Shown here: piece after piece, positions 1 through 10,152 of the stretch
Position numbering within the stretch: position 1 is the first letter of the stretch
Layout: each line of letters begins with the position of its first letter
Source of the DNA: Carpediemonas membranifera
Taxonomy: Eukaryota > Fornicata
Direction: 5' to 3'
Assembly (NCBI GenBank): GCA_019828565.1
Contig: JAHDYR010000067.1
Location: forward strand, 62,001-126,000
Length of the DNA: 64,000 nt
Program-made: the position numbers and the translations under genes
Notes under the pieces: model-generated
Seen by the model: only the letters and a program-made list of their open reading frames with translations
What the model was told of the DNA's origin: nothing
The model's database searches: none

Positions 1-370
1 CATGATTGAAAAGATCATGACGATAGATCACACCAAGGGCGGTCTCTTCAATTGGCTCATTCTGGGGAAGCAAGTTGACTGTGAATTATGCGGCAACCCG
101 ATCGATTTCCCAGAAATAGTATCGACAGAATTATATAAACGATCTCGAACACACAAAAACTGTAGCTGCGTCCATAATTGTCCATAAGAACTGTAATCTG
201 AGCCCAAGCAGTCAATGTTAAATACAGGCTAGACGCTCTTCATATCTTACTCATGGCAGGAGATTACATCATTAAAATTCGATGGTTACTTATGTTGAGT
301 CTGCTCCTCTTAACACACCACTTATAGCTGACTTTACAACGGATAAACACGGATAAACTATTTCAAACTC
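1..370. other. Left-edge non-coding stretch
   Basis: No supportable gene is seen. A 61-codon open frame at 2-187 resembles no family and may be chance, or the tail of something beyond the window. A short tandem ACGGATAAAC lies near 338-357, just downstream of the TRAPPC10 stop on the minus strand. Confidence 0.4.
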
Positions 371-3300
371 TCAAAACACAGTGACAGTCGGCTTGACTGC
401 AACGCTGGCGTCACCACTCATGAGCAAACTACCCCTCGACGGCTGGCACCGCATGATTGGGAGACTTATCACACCCGGTCTCCTTGGAGTCAACCGCAGT
501 GTGACGTCCCGTGGGCCATCATAAAGGACACGGGTGAGACCGGCCACGATCCACTCGGCGGTGTCCCAGTGGGTCTCGACAGTCAGCGGGGACGGGGCTG
601 AGCCGCTAAGATGCACTGTCATTGAGAAGGGAACGTCGGCAATAGCCTCGTCAACTGCAATAGCGCGTGTCGCCTGAAGCACAACCGGGCCCGGCAAGGG
701 GATTCGGAGAGGAACAGTGGTCTCGAGGGGCGCCACGGGCATCCTTAGCAGGGTGGGGGACCGCGTCATAGCGAGATGCAGTTTAGCGTCGAGCACCGCA
801 CCACTGGCCGACGTCCAAGCGGGCAGCGAGAGGACCTTACCGGGGGAGAGAAGCTCGTCCGTGACCTCAGCCGCAGGAATGATGCTTGTCTCATCCAGAC
901 GTGCGGAGAGTTTCAGTGGCAATGCCATGATGGGGGTGATACGGACCTGAGCCAACACCCTCCCGTCAGGGCCTCTGGTGGCGGTGGGCTCAATGTCGAT
1001 GAGGGAATCTAGGTCGAGCAGGATTACGTTTGACCGGACGTGACTATCGAACTGCTCCCCAGTATCCTTAATATAGGCCATGTGGATGTCGATGGCGTGT
1101 CGTCCAGCAGGGCCTATGATGGGGAAAGCAACCTGTACCTCGACGTGACTCTTGATGGAGACCAGCTCGACGTCTAGTCCATTAGCAGACGGTACGGCAG
1201 TCAGCTCCTGCACATTGTCCCCAATAGCGTCGGTGTGGCTGTACAGTGGCGCCTGTGATGCCGCGGAGATGTCGGTTGTGATGGTGAGTGTCGCACCAGC
1301 AATACCGTCGATGTCGGTGGCCACGAGAATGGCCGCGTAGTTGACGACGTTAGCGACTAAGGCTTCATCTGCGGCCATAGCAAGCTTCACATTGGGTACG
1401 GAGGGTTCGATTCTCAGGAAATGCGCAGGTTTGGGCTTATACGATACGAACAGCAGCGAGAGGTTGTTGATAGCAACAAGCACCTTCTGGATGAAATAAA
1501 CGCCTGTCCTGCTTGTTCGCCGTCCAATGACGTTAATCGAGTCGACCTCGTTCGACAACTCCACGCCCCTCCTGCTGAACGTCAGGGACGGAGACCCCGC
1601 TATCCTAGTGTGCTCCACAGGGTCGACCGGCACTAGCACGACAGAGACAGCAGTGGCGGGCAGAGGGTGGTCCAGCAGATAGTTCACTTTGACTTTGATG
1701 GTGGCGGGCTGACCCGTCATGACAGTTTTAGTCAAAGGGGTTGCTGAGAGATGGATGAGAGGGCCAGACACCTGACGTAGGAGGGGCTGCATCAGCTGCT
1801 GTGAGGATTGAATGATCTCGGATATCAGTGATTCAGAGTCAAGATCTGTCTTTGCTCCAAAAGATTCGAATACATCATGAGATTGACCTCTAGTGGCAGG
1901 ATCCGATGCTAGTATCTCTAGACACAGTGCTATATACTCACTATGGTGTCCCAGAGCCTTCTGACACTTGGCAAGGGCGCCACGGACACTGTTGCCAATG
2001 TCGTGCCATCCATCGTCGAAGAACGACCGCATGAACGTCTTAAACAGCACCTCAGCGTCCTGGTACTCGTCCCTAGCAAAGTGGACGAAGGCGGCATCAC
2101 CGTGGAGTCTGGAGACTGTCCTGTGGCGCCCCCCCATGGTGTAGTGGAGGATGGCCATGTCGGTGAACTTGAGGTAAAGGTCCCTGTACCCGCTCTCGGT
2201 CGTCAAGCCCCGTCTCAGCACTGGGGGGATCGTCTGGGCGGTTCCCAGGCTGCTGGCGTCGATGCCACTATCCTTCCTCGTGTGACTGCCGGTAATAGGC
2301 GTCGGCGGTGTTGGTGGAGCCCCCATATCTGCCCCGGACCTCGCTGTCTGCACCCCCTGCCACTGCTGGGCAACAGTGGTTGGATCCGCGGGAGTTCTTA
2401 CGATGTCTGCCGCAAGGGTGGGTGTGGAGAGGTCTTCAGCCTGCGATAGGCGGTAGAGCTGGTCGAGCAGGTTTCGAGCGAATATGAAGAGGTTAGCGGT
2501 GAGTATGACGAGGTCATGGGCCCCTTTCGCCTTGGTCTTGCCGACCAAACTTTGGGCGTAGACGGCGATGCTGTAGTGCATACAGAATCGCCAGATCAGT
2601 GGGAAGTGCGGTGGGAAGGCGTGCGCCTCTATGGACTCGCCCATTGATGCAGTGAAGTCCATTAGTTTCTTCACCGCCCCCTGATAATCTCCACAATGCT
2701 CCAGAATCTGCCGCTGCTGATCGACGAAGTAGAACCGGACAGAGGTCTCAGTCAGCCCCTTGGCTCTCAGTATGTTGTGGGAGAGCCCGTGGGTCGAGAC
2801 GGGCAGGTCTGGGCAGCGTCGGAGGGACGCGATGGCATCAATTTCACCGATGGGGAGGGCCCGGTTGGTACAGAGGGCGTCGAGCTCATCGTATATTCGT
2901 ATTGCCTCTGTAGGCCGTTGGATAGCAACGTTAATCTGCACGATCGACTCCTTAATGCTGACGAACTGAGCTAGGTTGAACGCCGTCCTGTTGCCCCGTA
3001 GAGCCTCTACTCTGCGGGCCTCGGAGTGGTACATCATCATCCTCCGCTCAAGTTCTCTCACTACACCGCTCTTGATGTGCTGAACAAGCTGGTGCAGAGG
3101 ACTATCGCGACCGCCACCAGTGTGGATCTTCAGAAGTGAGGGGTGGCCTCTACTAGTGGCGAAGTCCTGCTTCATCTTGTCCCATACCTTTCTGTGGTTC
3201 CGCCCAAGTTGATCGGAGGTGAGTATTCCAGCATGGTCGACTGGGACGAACACCAACAGAGATGAGGTGGCCCGGGAGCTGATCATGGAAAGCCAGTGAC

Positions 3301-3637
3301 GGACGGGGGGACGGATGGAAGAGACGTAGTCGGATGATGCACTCACAACGGCCAGATAGACGTCGAATACTGGTGCTTCAAGGGAAAGGATGCTGCCGTC
3401 GGATGAGTGCGGGGCCACCGTGACCTCAGGAAGGTGCTTGAAGGTGATTGGGAGGCGTTCGATTGTATCCTCTGCATTGGTACAGGCGTTAGTCCATGTG
3501 ACATTCTGTAGGGACGATAAGGGGATGTACTCTGATAGAGCGGACCACAGGGAGCCCCAGATGTTCGATGGATCCTCGTCTGTGTTAAAATGTTGTTATA
3601 AGCTGTGCATACACGCTACAATCGTCTGATAGTCCAT
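371..3637 (-). CDS. TRAPPC10: TRAPPC10/Trs130-like TRAPPII subunit (two exons)
   Basis: Large subunit of the TRAPPII tethering complex and Rab GEF, acting at the Golgi and endosomes. The motif IRIYDELDALCTN matches the TRAPPC10 hallmark YDELDALF, and an alpha-helical N-terminal half is followed by beta-sandwich-like C-terminal repeats, the family layout. The frame is open upstream of the first convenient start. A 25-nt first exon (3613-3637, MDYQTIVA plus one base), a 33-nt intron (3580-3612) and exon 2 (371-3579) give 1077 residues. The spliced N-terminus (QTIVAYEDPSNIW) resembles the N-terminus of animal TRAPPC10. The stop is followed by a TGTAAAG at about 35 nt. The family assignment is solid; the mini-exon is inferred from splice motifs and N-terminal similarity. 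Confidence 0.85.
3580..3612 (-). other. Intron, TRAPPC10 (33 nt)
   Basis: The donor is GTATGC and the acceptor is TTTTAACACAG. Removal joins an ATG exon to the long frame in phase 1; unspliced, the joining frame meets a TAA. Confidence 0.75.
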
Positions 3638-3865
3638 CAGACGTGCAATGGACTTGGATTAGCCGTCGTTGCCAGGCCGACTCTGAGAGCGAGTCAGAAA
3701 TGTGGCACTGAACTCAGCTACTCAGCGGAAGTGCAGGGGGGCAGGATAGACCCACTGTTGCTGTCTCTGATCGCCGGCAGTCTGTGAAAAAATGCTGCGA
3801 ACGAAATGTCGAAAAGGTACGAATGGCCCTGAACGAAGGCTGAGAATTCCCTGATATCATAACCA

Positions 3866-4375
3866 ATGAGTGATATGACACGAACGGCGACGTCGAAGAT
3901 CCATGAAAAGCCCCAGGATCGTCATCACCAGCCGCCTCCTTCATCTCAGACGCCCTCCACGCCCCCTCATGGAGCAGGCATCGGATACTCATCCCCAATC
4001 ACACCAATGGCGACCCAAATGACCGCCAGCTCCCCAGACCGATCGATCTTCATCCCGCGATCCCCGTTGACGCCCTACGCCGCCCTTTGGCCCCACACGC
4101 CTCTGGACCTCATGTGCGATGCTAAGGCACAGGACAGGATGCTCCGGGAACAACAGCCGCTGTGTCTGCAACCCGATACGGCGGACTTTATGCTCATGTA
4201 TGAGCGACTAAGGGTTGCAGAAAGAGAGGCGGTGCAGAACCACAGTAGAAACGGACTGCAGGCGTATGCCGTGTTCAGACCTGATAGCCCCGCCCCCGTA
4301 AGGCGGACCACGCTGTCGGCCGAGATGCCCGAGCCTCCCTCGGCACGACGACTGCTTTTCGATGACTTGTTGTAG
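3866..4375 (+). CDS. Proline-rich protein of unknown function
   Basis: A 169-residue open frame with a clear ATG. The N-terminal 75 residues are rich in Pro, Ser and Thr with several SP/TP sites (SSPITPM, RSPLTPY). They are followed by a more ordered segment, PLDLMCDAKAQDRMLREQ, and a possible short helix, DFMLMYERLRVAEREAV. No signal peptide or membrane segment is present. The SP/TP sites would suit proline-directed kinases, which is only inference. The gene is divergent from TRAPPC10, with about 230 bp between the start codons. An overlapping minus-strand frame is less protein-like and was not called. Confidence 0.55.
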   Translation: MSDMTRTATSKIHEKPQDRHHQPPPSSQTPSTPPHGAGIGYSSPITPMATQMTASSPDRSIFIPRSPLTPYAALWPHTPLDLMCDAKAQDRMLREQQPLCLQPDTADFMLMYERLRVAEREAVQNHSRNGLQAYAVFRPDSPAPVRRTTLSAEMPEPPSARRLLFDDLL

Positions 4376-4914
4376 ATGAGAGATTGATGGTTTAATAATA
4401 AAGTCGACGTCGGGTGACAGGTGGTGGCACCCTGTGTGCTTTTGATATGGGAGTTGACATGCTTTTGCAGCGATGGGGCTTGCACTGACTCCATCTAGCT
4501 TCCATCTCGCCGATGCATTCCTCTATTTCCCTCCAGTCAAGCACTCAGAGGACACCGCAGCTTATGGCACCTTTCTTTTTCATTCTCCCATCCACAACAA
4601 TTCTTCTTCTCAATGGGCGTCAACCACTCTCAAATGCAGCCTGATAACCTGATGATGACCGATCTCCGCGGTATCGAGGAACCCGACACCCTTTCCTGTG
4701 GACTTAGGGTTGGTGTCGTCGATCTCGGCAACAGGACCGGTGCTAGCAAGTCGGGATAGGCACTAGATATAAACTGACAGCGATAGACTACATATCCAGC
4801 TTCTAAGCCGTGATTTGGATTGATGCTGCTTCAAATCTGATGTGAGTCTTCCCCTTGCTTCAGTCCTCAACAGGACACGAGTAGCACAGCTCCCGTTGTT
4901 TACACACGTCCATC
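4376..4914. other. Intergenic stretch with one small open frame
   Basis: Convergent gap between the proline-rich gene and the RCC1-like gene. It holds an AATAATAAAG-like signal near 4396 and a 48-codon frame at 4613-4759, listed separately. Nothing else is recognised. Confidence 0.4.
4613..4759 (+). CDS. Possible 48-residue small protein
   Basis: The frame runs from ATG (4613) to TAG (4757-4759) and begins MGVNHSQMQPDN. The Gly at position 2 would permit N-myristoylation. A long pyrimidine-rich run lies directly before the ATG. No family is recognised and length alone cannot exclude chance; it could also be one exon of a larger gene. Confidence 0.25.
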   Translation: MGVNHSQMQPDNLMMTDLRGIEEPDTLSCGLRVGVVDLGNRTGASKSG

Positions 4915-6193
4915 TCAGCCTAAGCACGCCGTGACCGTGAGAGGAGTGAGTCCGGGCGACATTTCCCACAGTTGCATGGGTTCCGGAAGCACCACGGGCT
5001 CCGTCACCATGCACGGCTTGGAAACCAGCGGCTGCCTCGAACCCACGCCCAGACCCACCCCGGCGTTGTGTCCGAATGCGAAGAGAGAGCCATCCTTGCA
5101 CTTGACCCAAGTTGACCCGACCATCTCGCCCTCGAAGACCTCCGTCACATCGATACCGCTAAGCTCCTTCCACTGTAGACCGGAGAACCCGTCGTCGCCG
5201 CTGCCGAGCCCAGCTGCCGATATACTATACCAGGTCTGTGTGTCGGCCCGCTTAGCGACCATGCTGCCGTCCTGGGGACAGACATACAGCCCGAGCACAG
5301 GCCAGGGGAACTGGAGTGGGGCGGGTGTGACATAGACGTTATGTCCGCCCGGCATGTATGCCTTGATGCAGCTGTGCGACACGTCCCCCGCCAGCATGAC
5401 GATCTTTCGCTGGGCGAGGAAGAGGGTGCAGGTTGGGGCTGTCACCGCTGCATGGATGGGGAAGCCCAGCGGTGTCAGTGTGCGGGCATGTATCACGTCG
5501 GGCCCGAGTCCCAGTCGCCCCCTGCGATTTGACCCGACCACAAAGCACTTTGACTGCGATGTCACGAGAGCCATCCTATCATGACCGAGACACACGTCAT
5601 GGACGTCATCGAAGTCGACCCGCACCAGCTGGTCCACAGGCCTGTCGTGCCCGAGTCCAAGCTGGTAGTCGCGGTTGGCGCCAGTGACGAACAGACTACC
5701 GCTAGCAAGTACTGCTGCACATCCGCCGTCGCACACCAGCTTGGTCACGGAGCTTGCGTCCACCCGCACGTCGGCCTGCTTGTTGACCTTCAGCAAGGAG
5801 GGTCTAGCAGTCCCGTGGAAGCGGATGATGCCCTGCTCAGTAACACCGACGGCCAGACCCATCGAGACAGCAATCTTGGAGACACGGAGGATGGGTAGTC
5901 TCGTGATGGCAGTCGGTGCCTGGTTGTCGGTGGCAAAAACTCGGCCACCGAAGCTCACAAAGGATGCAGTGCCATCGTTGACTGGTGTGGCTCTCGGGGT
6001 TGCAGTAGTCTTAGATAGAAACCACATGGGGGATTTTCTCGGACATAGGCCGGCTGCTGACGTCAGAATTGCCCACATGATGTCTGGTGGAAGCTCAGAG
6101 AACGTCACGCCGGACGAACGCTTTCCAATGCGTTGTATTGATGTTTTGCTGATTCCACAGCCCTGTGTTATAGCTTAAAGACCCGCTAACCAT
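4915..6193 (-). CDS. F-box-like / RCC1-repeat protein (two exons)
   Basis: A beta-propeller-type protein with RCC1-like repeats (SLFVTGANRDYQLGLGHD, FVVGSNRRGRLGLGPD, SLFAFGHNAGVGLGVG). These are preceded by an F-box-like stretch, FSELPPDIMWAIL, suggesting an SCF adaptor or another propeller scaffold. Exon 2 is 4915-6162. A 28-nt intron (6163-6190) separates it in phase 0 from an ATG at 6191-6193, giving 416 residues starting MGCGISKTS, a classic myristoylation/palmitoylation-like start. The same frame is also open upstream to about 6415 and contains a second F-box-like segment (GDIWTPSLRFLAGLDFSEI). The true start may therefore be further upstream, in which case the Met-Gly would be internal. 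Function is inferred from fold only. Confidence 0.65.
6163..6190 (-). other. Intron, F-box/RCC1-like gene (28 nt)
   Basis: The donor is GTTAGC and the acceptor is CTATAACACAG, in phase 0 directly after an ATG codon. The unspliced frame runs into a stop about 24 codons later. Confidence 0.75.
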
Positions 6194-6738
6194 TTCAAAT
6201 CGCCTTTTCGTTGTCAGAATCAGATTCGTAATCTCCGAAAAATCGAGACCAGCGAGGAACCGTAGTGAGGGTGTCCATATATCACCCATCAATGGTCCAA
6301 GTCGCACACGGTCGAGGTTGAGAGGGGTGGTGACAGTGATCTTTGTTGCTGTCATGGTCGCACGAATGATGCCCTTCACGACGTTCTCCAAAGTATCGAT
6401 AGTAGTGGTCGACCTGCTCGCCCTCTGTCATGGTCGCACCTTTGGTTGATTCTGCCTCTGTTGTCCAGGGCGAAGAATGCAAAATTCGTTAAACTCTTGA
6501 ATTAATCAGAAGATGCGACACCCTCGGAGTCATGGGCGTGCATTGACCAAAATAGACGACCCTGATTCTCCACACCTTACCACCATCACATTTCATCTGC
6601 TGGACAGACCGAGTCCCCAGGTTGTATTGATTGGGTCGGCCCTGTGATCGACCAGGCAGCCAAGGCGGACAGGCAGCGGGATGCCATGCCATGTAAGCGT
6701 CATTCCACTTGTTGAGGCGGTCAACCATTATATGAGGT
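6194..6738. other. Gap upstream of the RCC1-like gene
   Basis: The minus strand stays open in frame with the RCC1-like gene to about 6415 and may be its true 5' coding part. A 13-bp block (GCGACCATGACAG in sense) occurs twice, near 6356 and 6430, each time placing an ATG. The rest is unassigned 3' flank of the next gene. Confidence 0.35.
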
Positions 6739-7307
6739 TTAGTAAGCAGCCTGGAAGCCGGAGTCGGGGGGAGGGGCGCTGGCGGCCCCGGGCATCGTAA
6801 GTGGGTTATCCACGGGCTTTTCGGCCTGTCCATTTTCAGCCGCATCATTGGCAGCCTGGAATGTCATGATGCCGCGGTAAATAGCGTAGATTTTTCCACC
6901 TATAAACCCGACGAAGAAGAAGGCCATGCCGCCGAAGATGAGGAGCATGATGAGGCCAATAAGAAGGAAGTTCAGGAACATAGTGATAAGGGCACCGAGG
7001 AAGGGGATAATGGCCCACAGCATGTTGAGAATGAAGAGGGGGATAGCGATGGGGATAAGAATGATGCCAACAAGAGGCCACGGGACGACAGTGAGAAGGG
7101 AGAGGAAGCCGATGATCACGGTTTCCTTGTGGCCAGACATATAGCCAATGATGATTGAGCCAAGGCCTGTGTGAGAGCATTGCAAGCTGAATGTAGAAAA
7201 ATCAAACCAGTTGGAAGAAGAAGGTCGAGAAGAAGCATGAGCAGAGCATGCTCGGGACTTTCTACTTGCGGCACTTCCTGCCCCTTCACGGCTGCAATGA
7301 ACGACAT
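6739..7307 (-). CDS. Polytopic membrane protein, unknown family (two exons)
   Basis: Exon 1 (7208-7307) encodes MSFIAAVKGQEVPQ through an aliphatic LLLDLLLPTG. Exon 2 (6739-7166) continues GLGSIIIGYMSGHKE followed by three to four long hydrophobic segments (IIGFLSLLTVVPWPLVGII, a second, and LLIFGGMAFFFVGFIGG). It ends in a polar, Pro-rich tail ending GFQAAY. The total is 175 residues after removing a 41-nt intron. The hydrophobic pattern predicts an integral membrane protein. I do not recognise the family. The 3' end carries TACTAAACC over the stop codon. Confidence 0.6.
7167..7207 (-). other. Intron, membrane-protein gene (41 nt)
   Basis: The donor is GTTTGA and the acceptor is CTCTCACACAG. 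It joins two overlapping frames into one hydrophobic protein in phase 1. Confidence 0.7.
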
Positions 7308-7554
7308 GATTTGCGTAGGATTCGACTCGACTCGGTCACAGGCTGAGAACATCGCCGTTAATGACTGCTCTGAACCGCATCATCCATCGCCTCATTCCCG
7401 GGCTGCCAACCTCTGCTGACATGTCTGTGTGTTGTGAGTGAGTCGGATCCGTGGAAATCCATGCGCCTGATAACTAGAAGAGAGCGGTGTCATTTACGAC
7501 CAAGCTCCTACCGCGCATGGCTTCCACAGGCTGCAACCCCATCCGACAGGGCTC

Positions 7555-7986
7555 TCATGGGAGGAACTGCTCGAGGTCTCTCATCTGGGCTAGGATGACC
7601 TCTTTCCCCGTCTCCTGGATCTCACCGGCAAGGAACATCTCGTCCACAATGGCATACACCTTGAGGAAGTTGAACACGAGGTCCAGCTCACAGACGTTGC
7701 CGAAGAACTTGTCGAGGACTTCGACGAAGAGATGAATCGCCTCAAGATGTGCAAGCTCGTTATCATCCTCGTCAATGCCCATTGTGAAGAATAGGCCTGC
7801 ATACCTTCTGTATATTACTTTGAATGTCCGATATTCCACGAAATTGGTGAAGCGAGGGCTGCGCGTGGTCACAAGCGAATGCACTTCAGCTTCTACTTTG
7901 TGCTGCTCGTCTTCTTCGTATGGAATATACCATTTGGACAGACGAGTCCGTCCCTGGCGGTTCTGTATGAGGAAAAAACGGATCAT
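7555..7986 (-). CDS. AP2S1: AP-2 clathrin adaptor sigma subunit
   Basis: Small (sigma) subunit of an adaptor complex that recruits clathrin to membranes. The 143-residue length is that of AP-2 sigma (about 142). It starts [20 protein letters not shown] and holds [19 protein letters not shown] and [15 protein letters not shown], all closely matching AP-2 rather than AP-1 or AP-3 sigma. The longin-like fold is intact and no intron is needed. Endocytosis at the plasma membrane is the expected role; the specific AP-2 assignment is by sequence resemblance. Confidence 0.92.
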   Translation of the reverse strand: MIRFFLIQNRQGRTRLSKWYIPYEEDEQHKVEAEVHSLVTTRSPRFTNFVEYRTFKVIYRRYAGLFFTMGIDEDDNELAHLEAIHLFVEVLDKFFGNVCELDLVFNFLKVYAIVDEMFLAGEIQETGKEVILAQMRDLEQFLP

Positions 7987-8373
7987 TAGCTTTTGACAGC
8001 TCGTGCAGAATAAGGATAGTATATAAATATATTAATGTAGCGTTTAGAGATGTTTACTGGGGGTTCATGTGAAGAAGGCTTTAGACTCAAGTATTCTTAT
8101 CCTGCTAAGCACCTCATAGGCTTAAAAGAGTCAACCGACCGTCAACCAATCGTTGGGTGCGTAGTTGGTGTCAGTCGATCGCGGTGAGACTGTCCCAGGG
8201 AGAGCACCGAGAGCACCCATACCCGGTCCGACGAACTGTGGGAGGACTGTCATTTTACCCCAATTATGATCAACTGGCCACAATCTTTACTCGTCTACAA
8301 TTCCTGCAAGGTCATTGACACTGCCACGGCATGTCATCGGTGTCAACAAGACTCTGGTGGTGGCAATTTATCC
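7987..8373. other. Intergenic, no gene seen
   Basis: AP-2 sigma 5' flank and E2 3' flank. An AT-rich run (TATATAAATATATTAATG) lies about 35-50 bp upstream of the AP-2 sigma start and could be its promoter. Confidence 0.4.
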
Positions 8374-8864
<491 letters not shown>

Positions 8865-9048
8865 TCAACAAAAGTTGTTCCTAAACCTGCGTATAGAATT
8901 GATCTCGTCACCAAATCAGCATGCCACGCGTGACCCAGTTGTCTCATCGCTGGACAGCGTGCAATGCTGTCAGTATCACAACCACGCCCAGTCTCTGTAT
9001 TCACGTCACACTGAGATACAGACAAATCTGCGCGCCAAATCATGGTAT

Positions 9049-9835
9049 TTACAAGTCCTCCTCTCCCTGGTTCTCGGATGAGGTCCAGAGGGTGAGGTTG
9101 TCGCGGAGGAGCTGCATGATGAGGGTAGAGTCCTTGTAGGAGTCCTCGGTCAGCTCATCGAGCTCGGCAATAGCGTCGTCAAAAGCCTGCTTGGCAAGGT
9201 GGCAAGCGCGGTCAGGTGACGACAGGATCTCGTAGTAGAAGACGGAGAAGTTGAGGGCAAGGCCGAGACGGATGGGGTGGGTTGGGGGCAGGTCGACCTG
9301 AGCAATGTCGGAGGCGTTGCGGTAAGCACTGAGGGACTCCTCGGCAGTCTCCTTGCGGGAGTCGCCGACGGCGATTTCAGCGAGGTAGCGGTGGTAGTCA
9401 CCCTTCATCTTGTAGTAGAAGACCTTGGCCTCACCAGTGGTGGATGAGGGGAGGAGGTTCTTGTCAAGGAGAGTCAGGAGATCGGTGCAGATGTCGTTAA
9501 GCTCACCCTCGATCTTGCGGCGGTACTCACGGATGATCTCGACGTGGCCCTCGGCACCACGGGACTCCTCTTTGGACTCAATGGAGGAGACAATGCGCCA
9601 GGAGGCACGGCGGGCGCTGATGACGTTCTTGTAAGCGACAGAGAGAAGATTACGCTCCTCAACAGAAAGCTCGACGTTAAGGGCAGCAACATCCTTCATG
9701 CAGGAAACCATCTCTGAGTAAGAGCATCGGCACGAGTTAGAGGATCCAAAACCTCTCACGATACAAACCCTCATAACGCTCAGCGGATTCATTCAGCTTA
9801 GCCAGATAGATCTTGTTTTCACGGTTCTCGCTCAT
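9049..9835 (-). CDS. 14-3-3 phosphopeptide-binding protein (two exons)
   Basis: Dimeric adaptor that binds phosphoserine/threonine motifs. Exon 1 (9769-9835) encodes [22 protein letters not shown], the canonical start. Exon 2 (9049-9713) runs [32 protein letters not shown] and [12 protein letters not shown] through DNLTLWTSS. Basic pocket residues (Lys in the [13 protein letters not shown] helix, Arg in SARRASWR, and Arg-Tyr in DYHRYL) are visible. Spliced length is 243, normal for the family. The TAA stop is embedded in TTGTAAAT, an overlapping poly(A)-type motif. The acidic C-terminus (ENQGEEDL) is typical. Confidence 0.96.
9714..9768 (-). other. Intron, 14-3-3 gene (55 nt)
   Basis: The donor is GTTTGT and the acceptor is TCTTACTCAG, with an internal CTAAC. 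Splicing restores the invariant RYEEMVSCMK. Confidence 0.93.
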
Positions 9836-10152
9836 GCCTGTAGGCGGAGATATAGCTCGTTCTTTGTTCTTGCACTTTTTCGTGTCAAGAAAAAAGCTGG
9901 CGCGATTGCAGCCATCAATCAGCGCCAGCAGAGGATAGTGATCGCATGATAAGGCACTGACAACAGTTGTACTGGTACAAACGACTCATTGCCAGGGTTA
10001 GAGATCAGATCCAGCCCCGCATGGAGCAGATTGGGTCTGGATCAGGTCAGGAGACGGTTGCATGGCGTTGTACAGGACACATGCTAGTGTAGGCTAGTAC
10101 AGCGAAGGCCAATAGGTGTGTGAGTTGGTCAACTTGCCTATGTAAAACGTAA
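9836..10152. promoter_or_regulatory. Divergent promoter region, 14-3-3 / CstF-77-like
   Basis: A 317-bp gap between divergent genes. It holds CACTTTTTCGTG and an A-run close to the 14-3-3 start, and the inverted repeat listed separately. No coding frame is convincing. Confidence 0.45.
9896..9929. repeat. Hairpin-forming inverted repeat
   Basis: GCTGGCGCGATTG pairs with CAATC-A-GCGCCAGC around a 7-nt loop: 13 base pairs with one bulged A. It lies about 60 bp upstream of the 14-3-3 start in the divergent gap. Confidence 0.7.

Noticed and set aside
2-187. 61-codon frame at the left edge with a C-x2-C pair
   Set aside because: Too short, no second Cys pair, no family signal.
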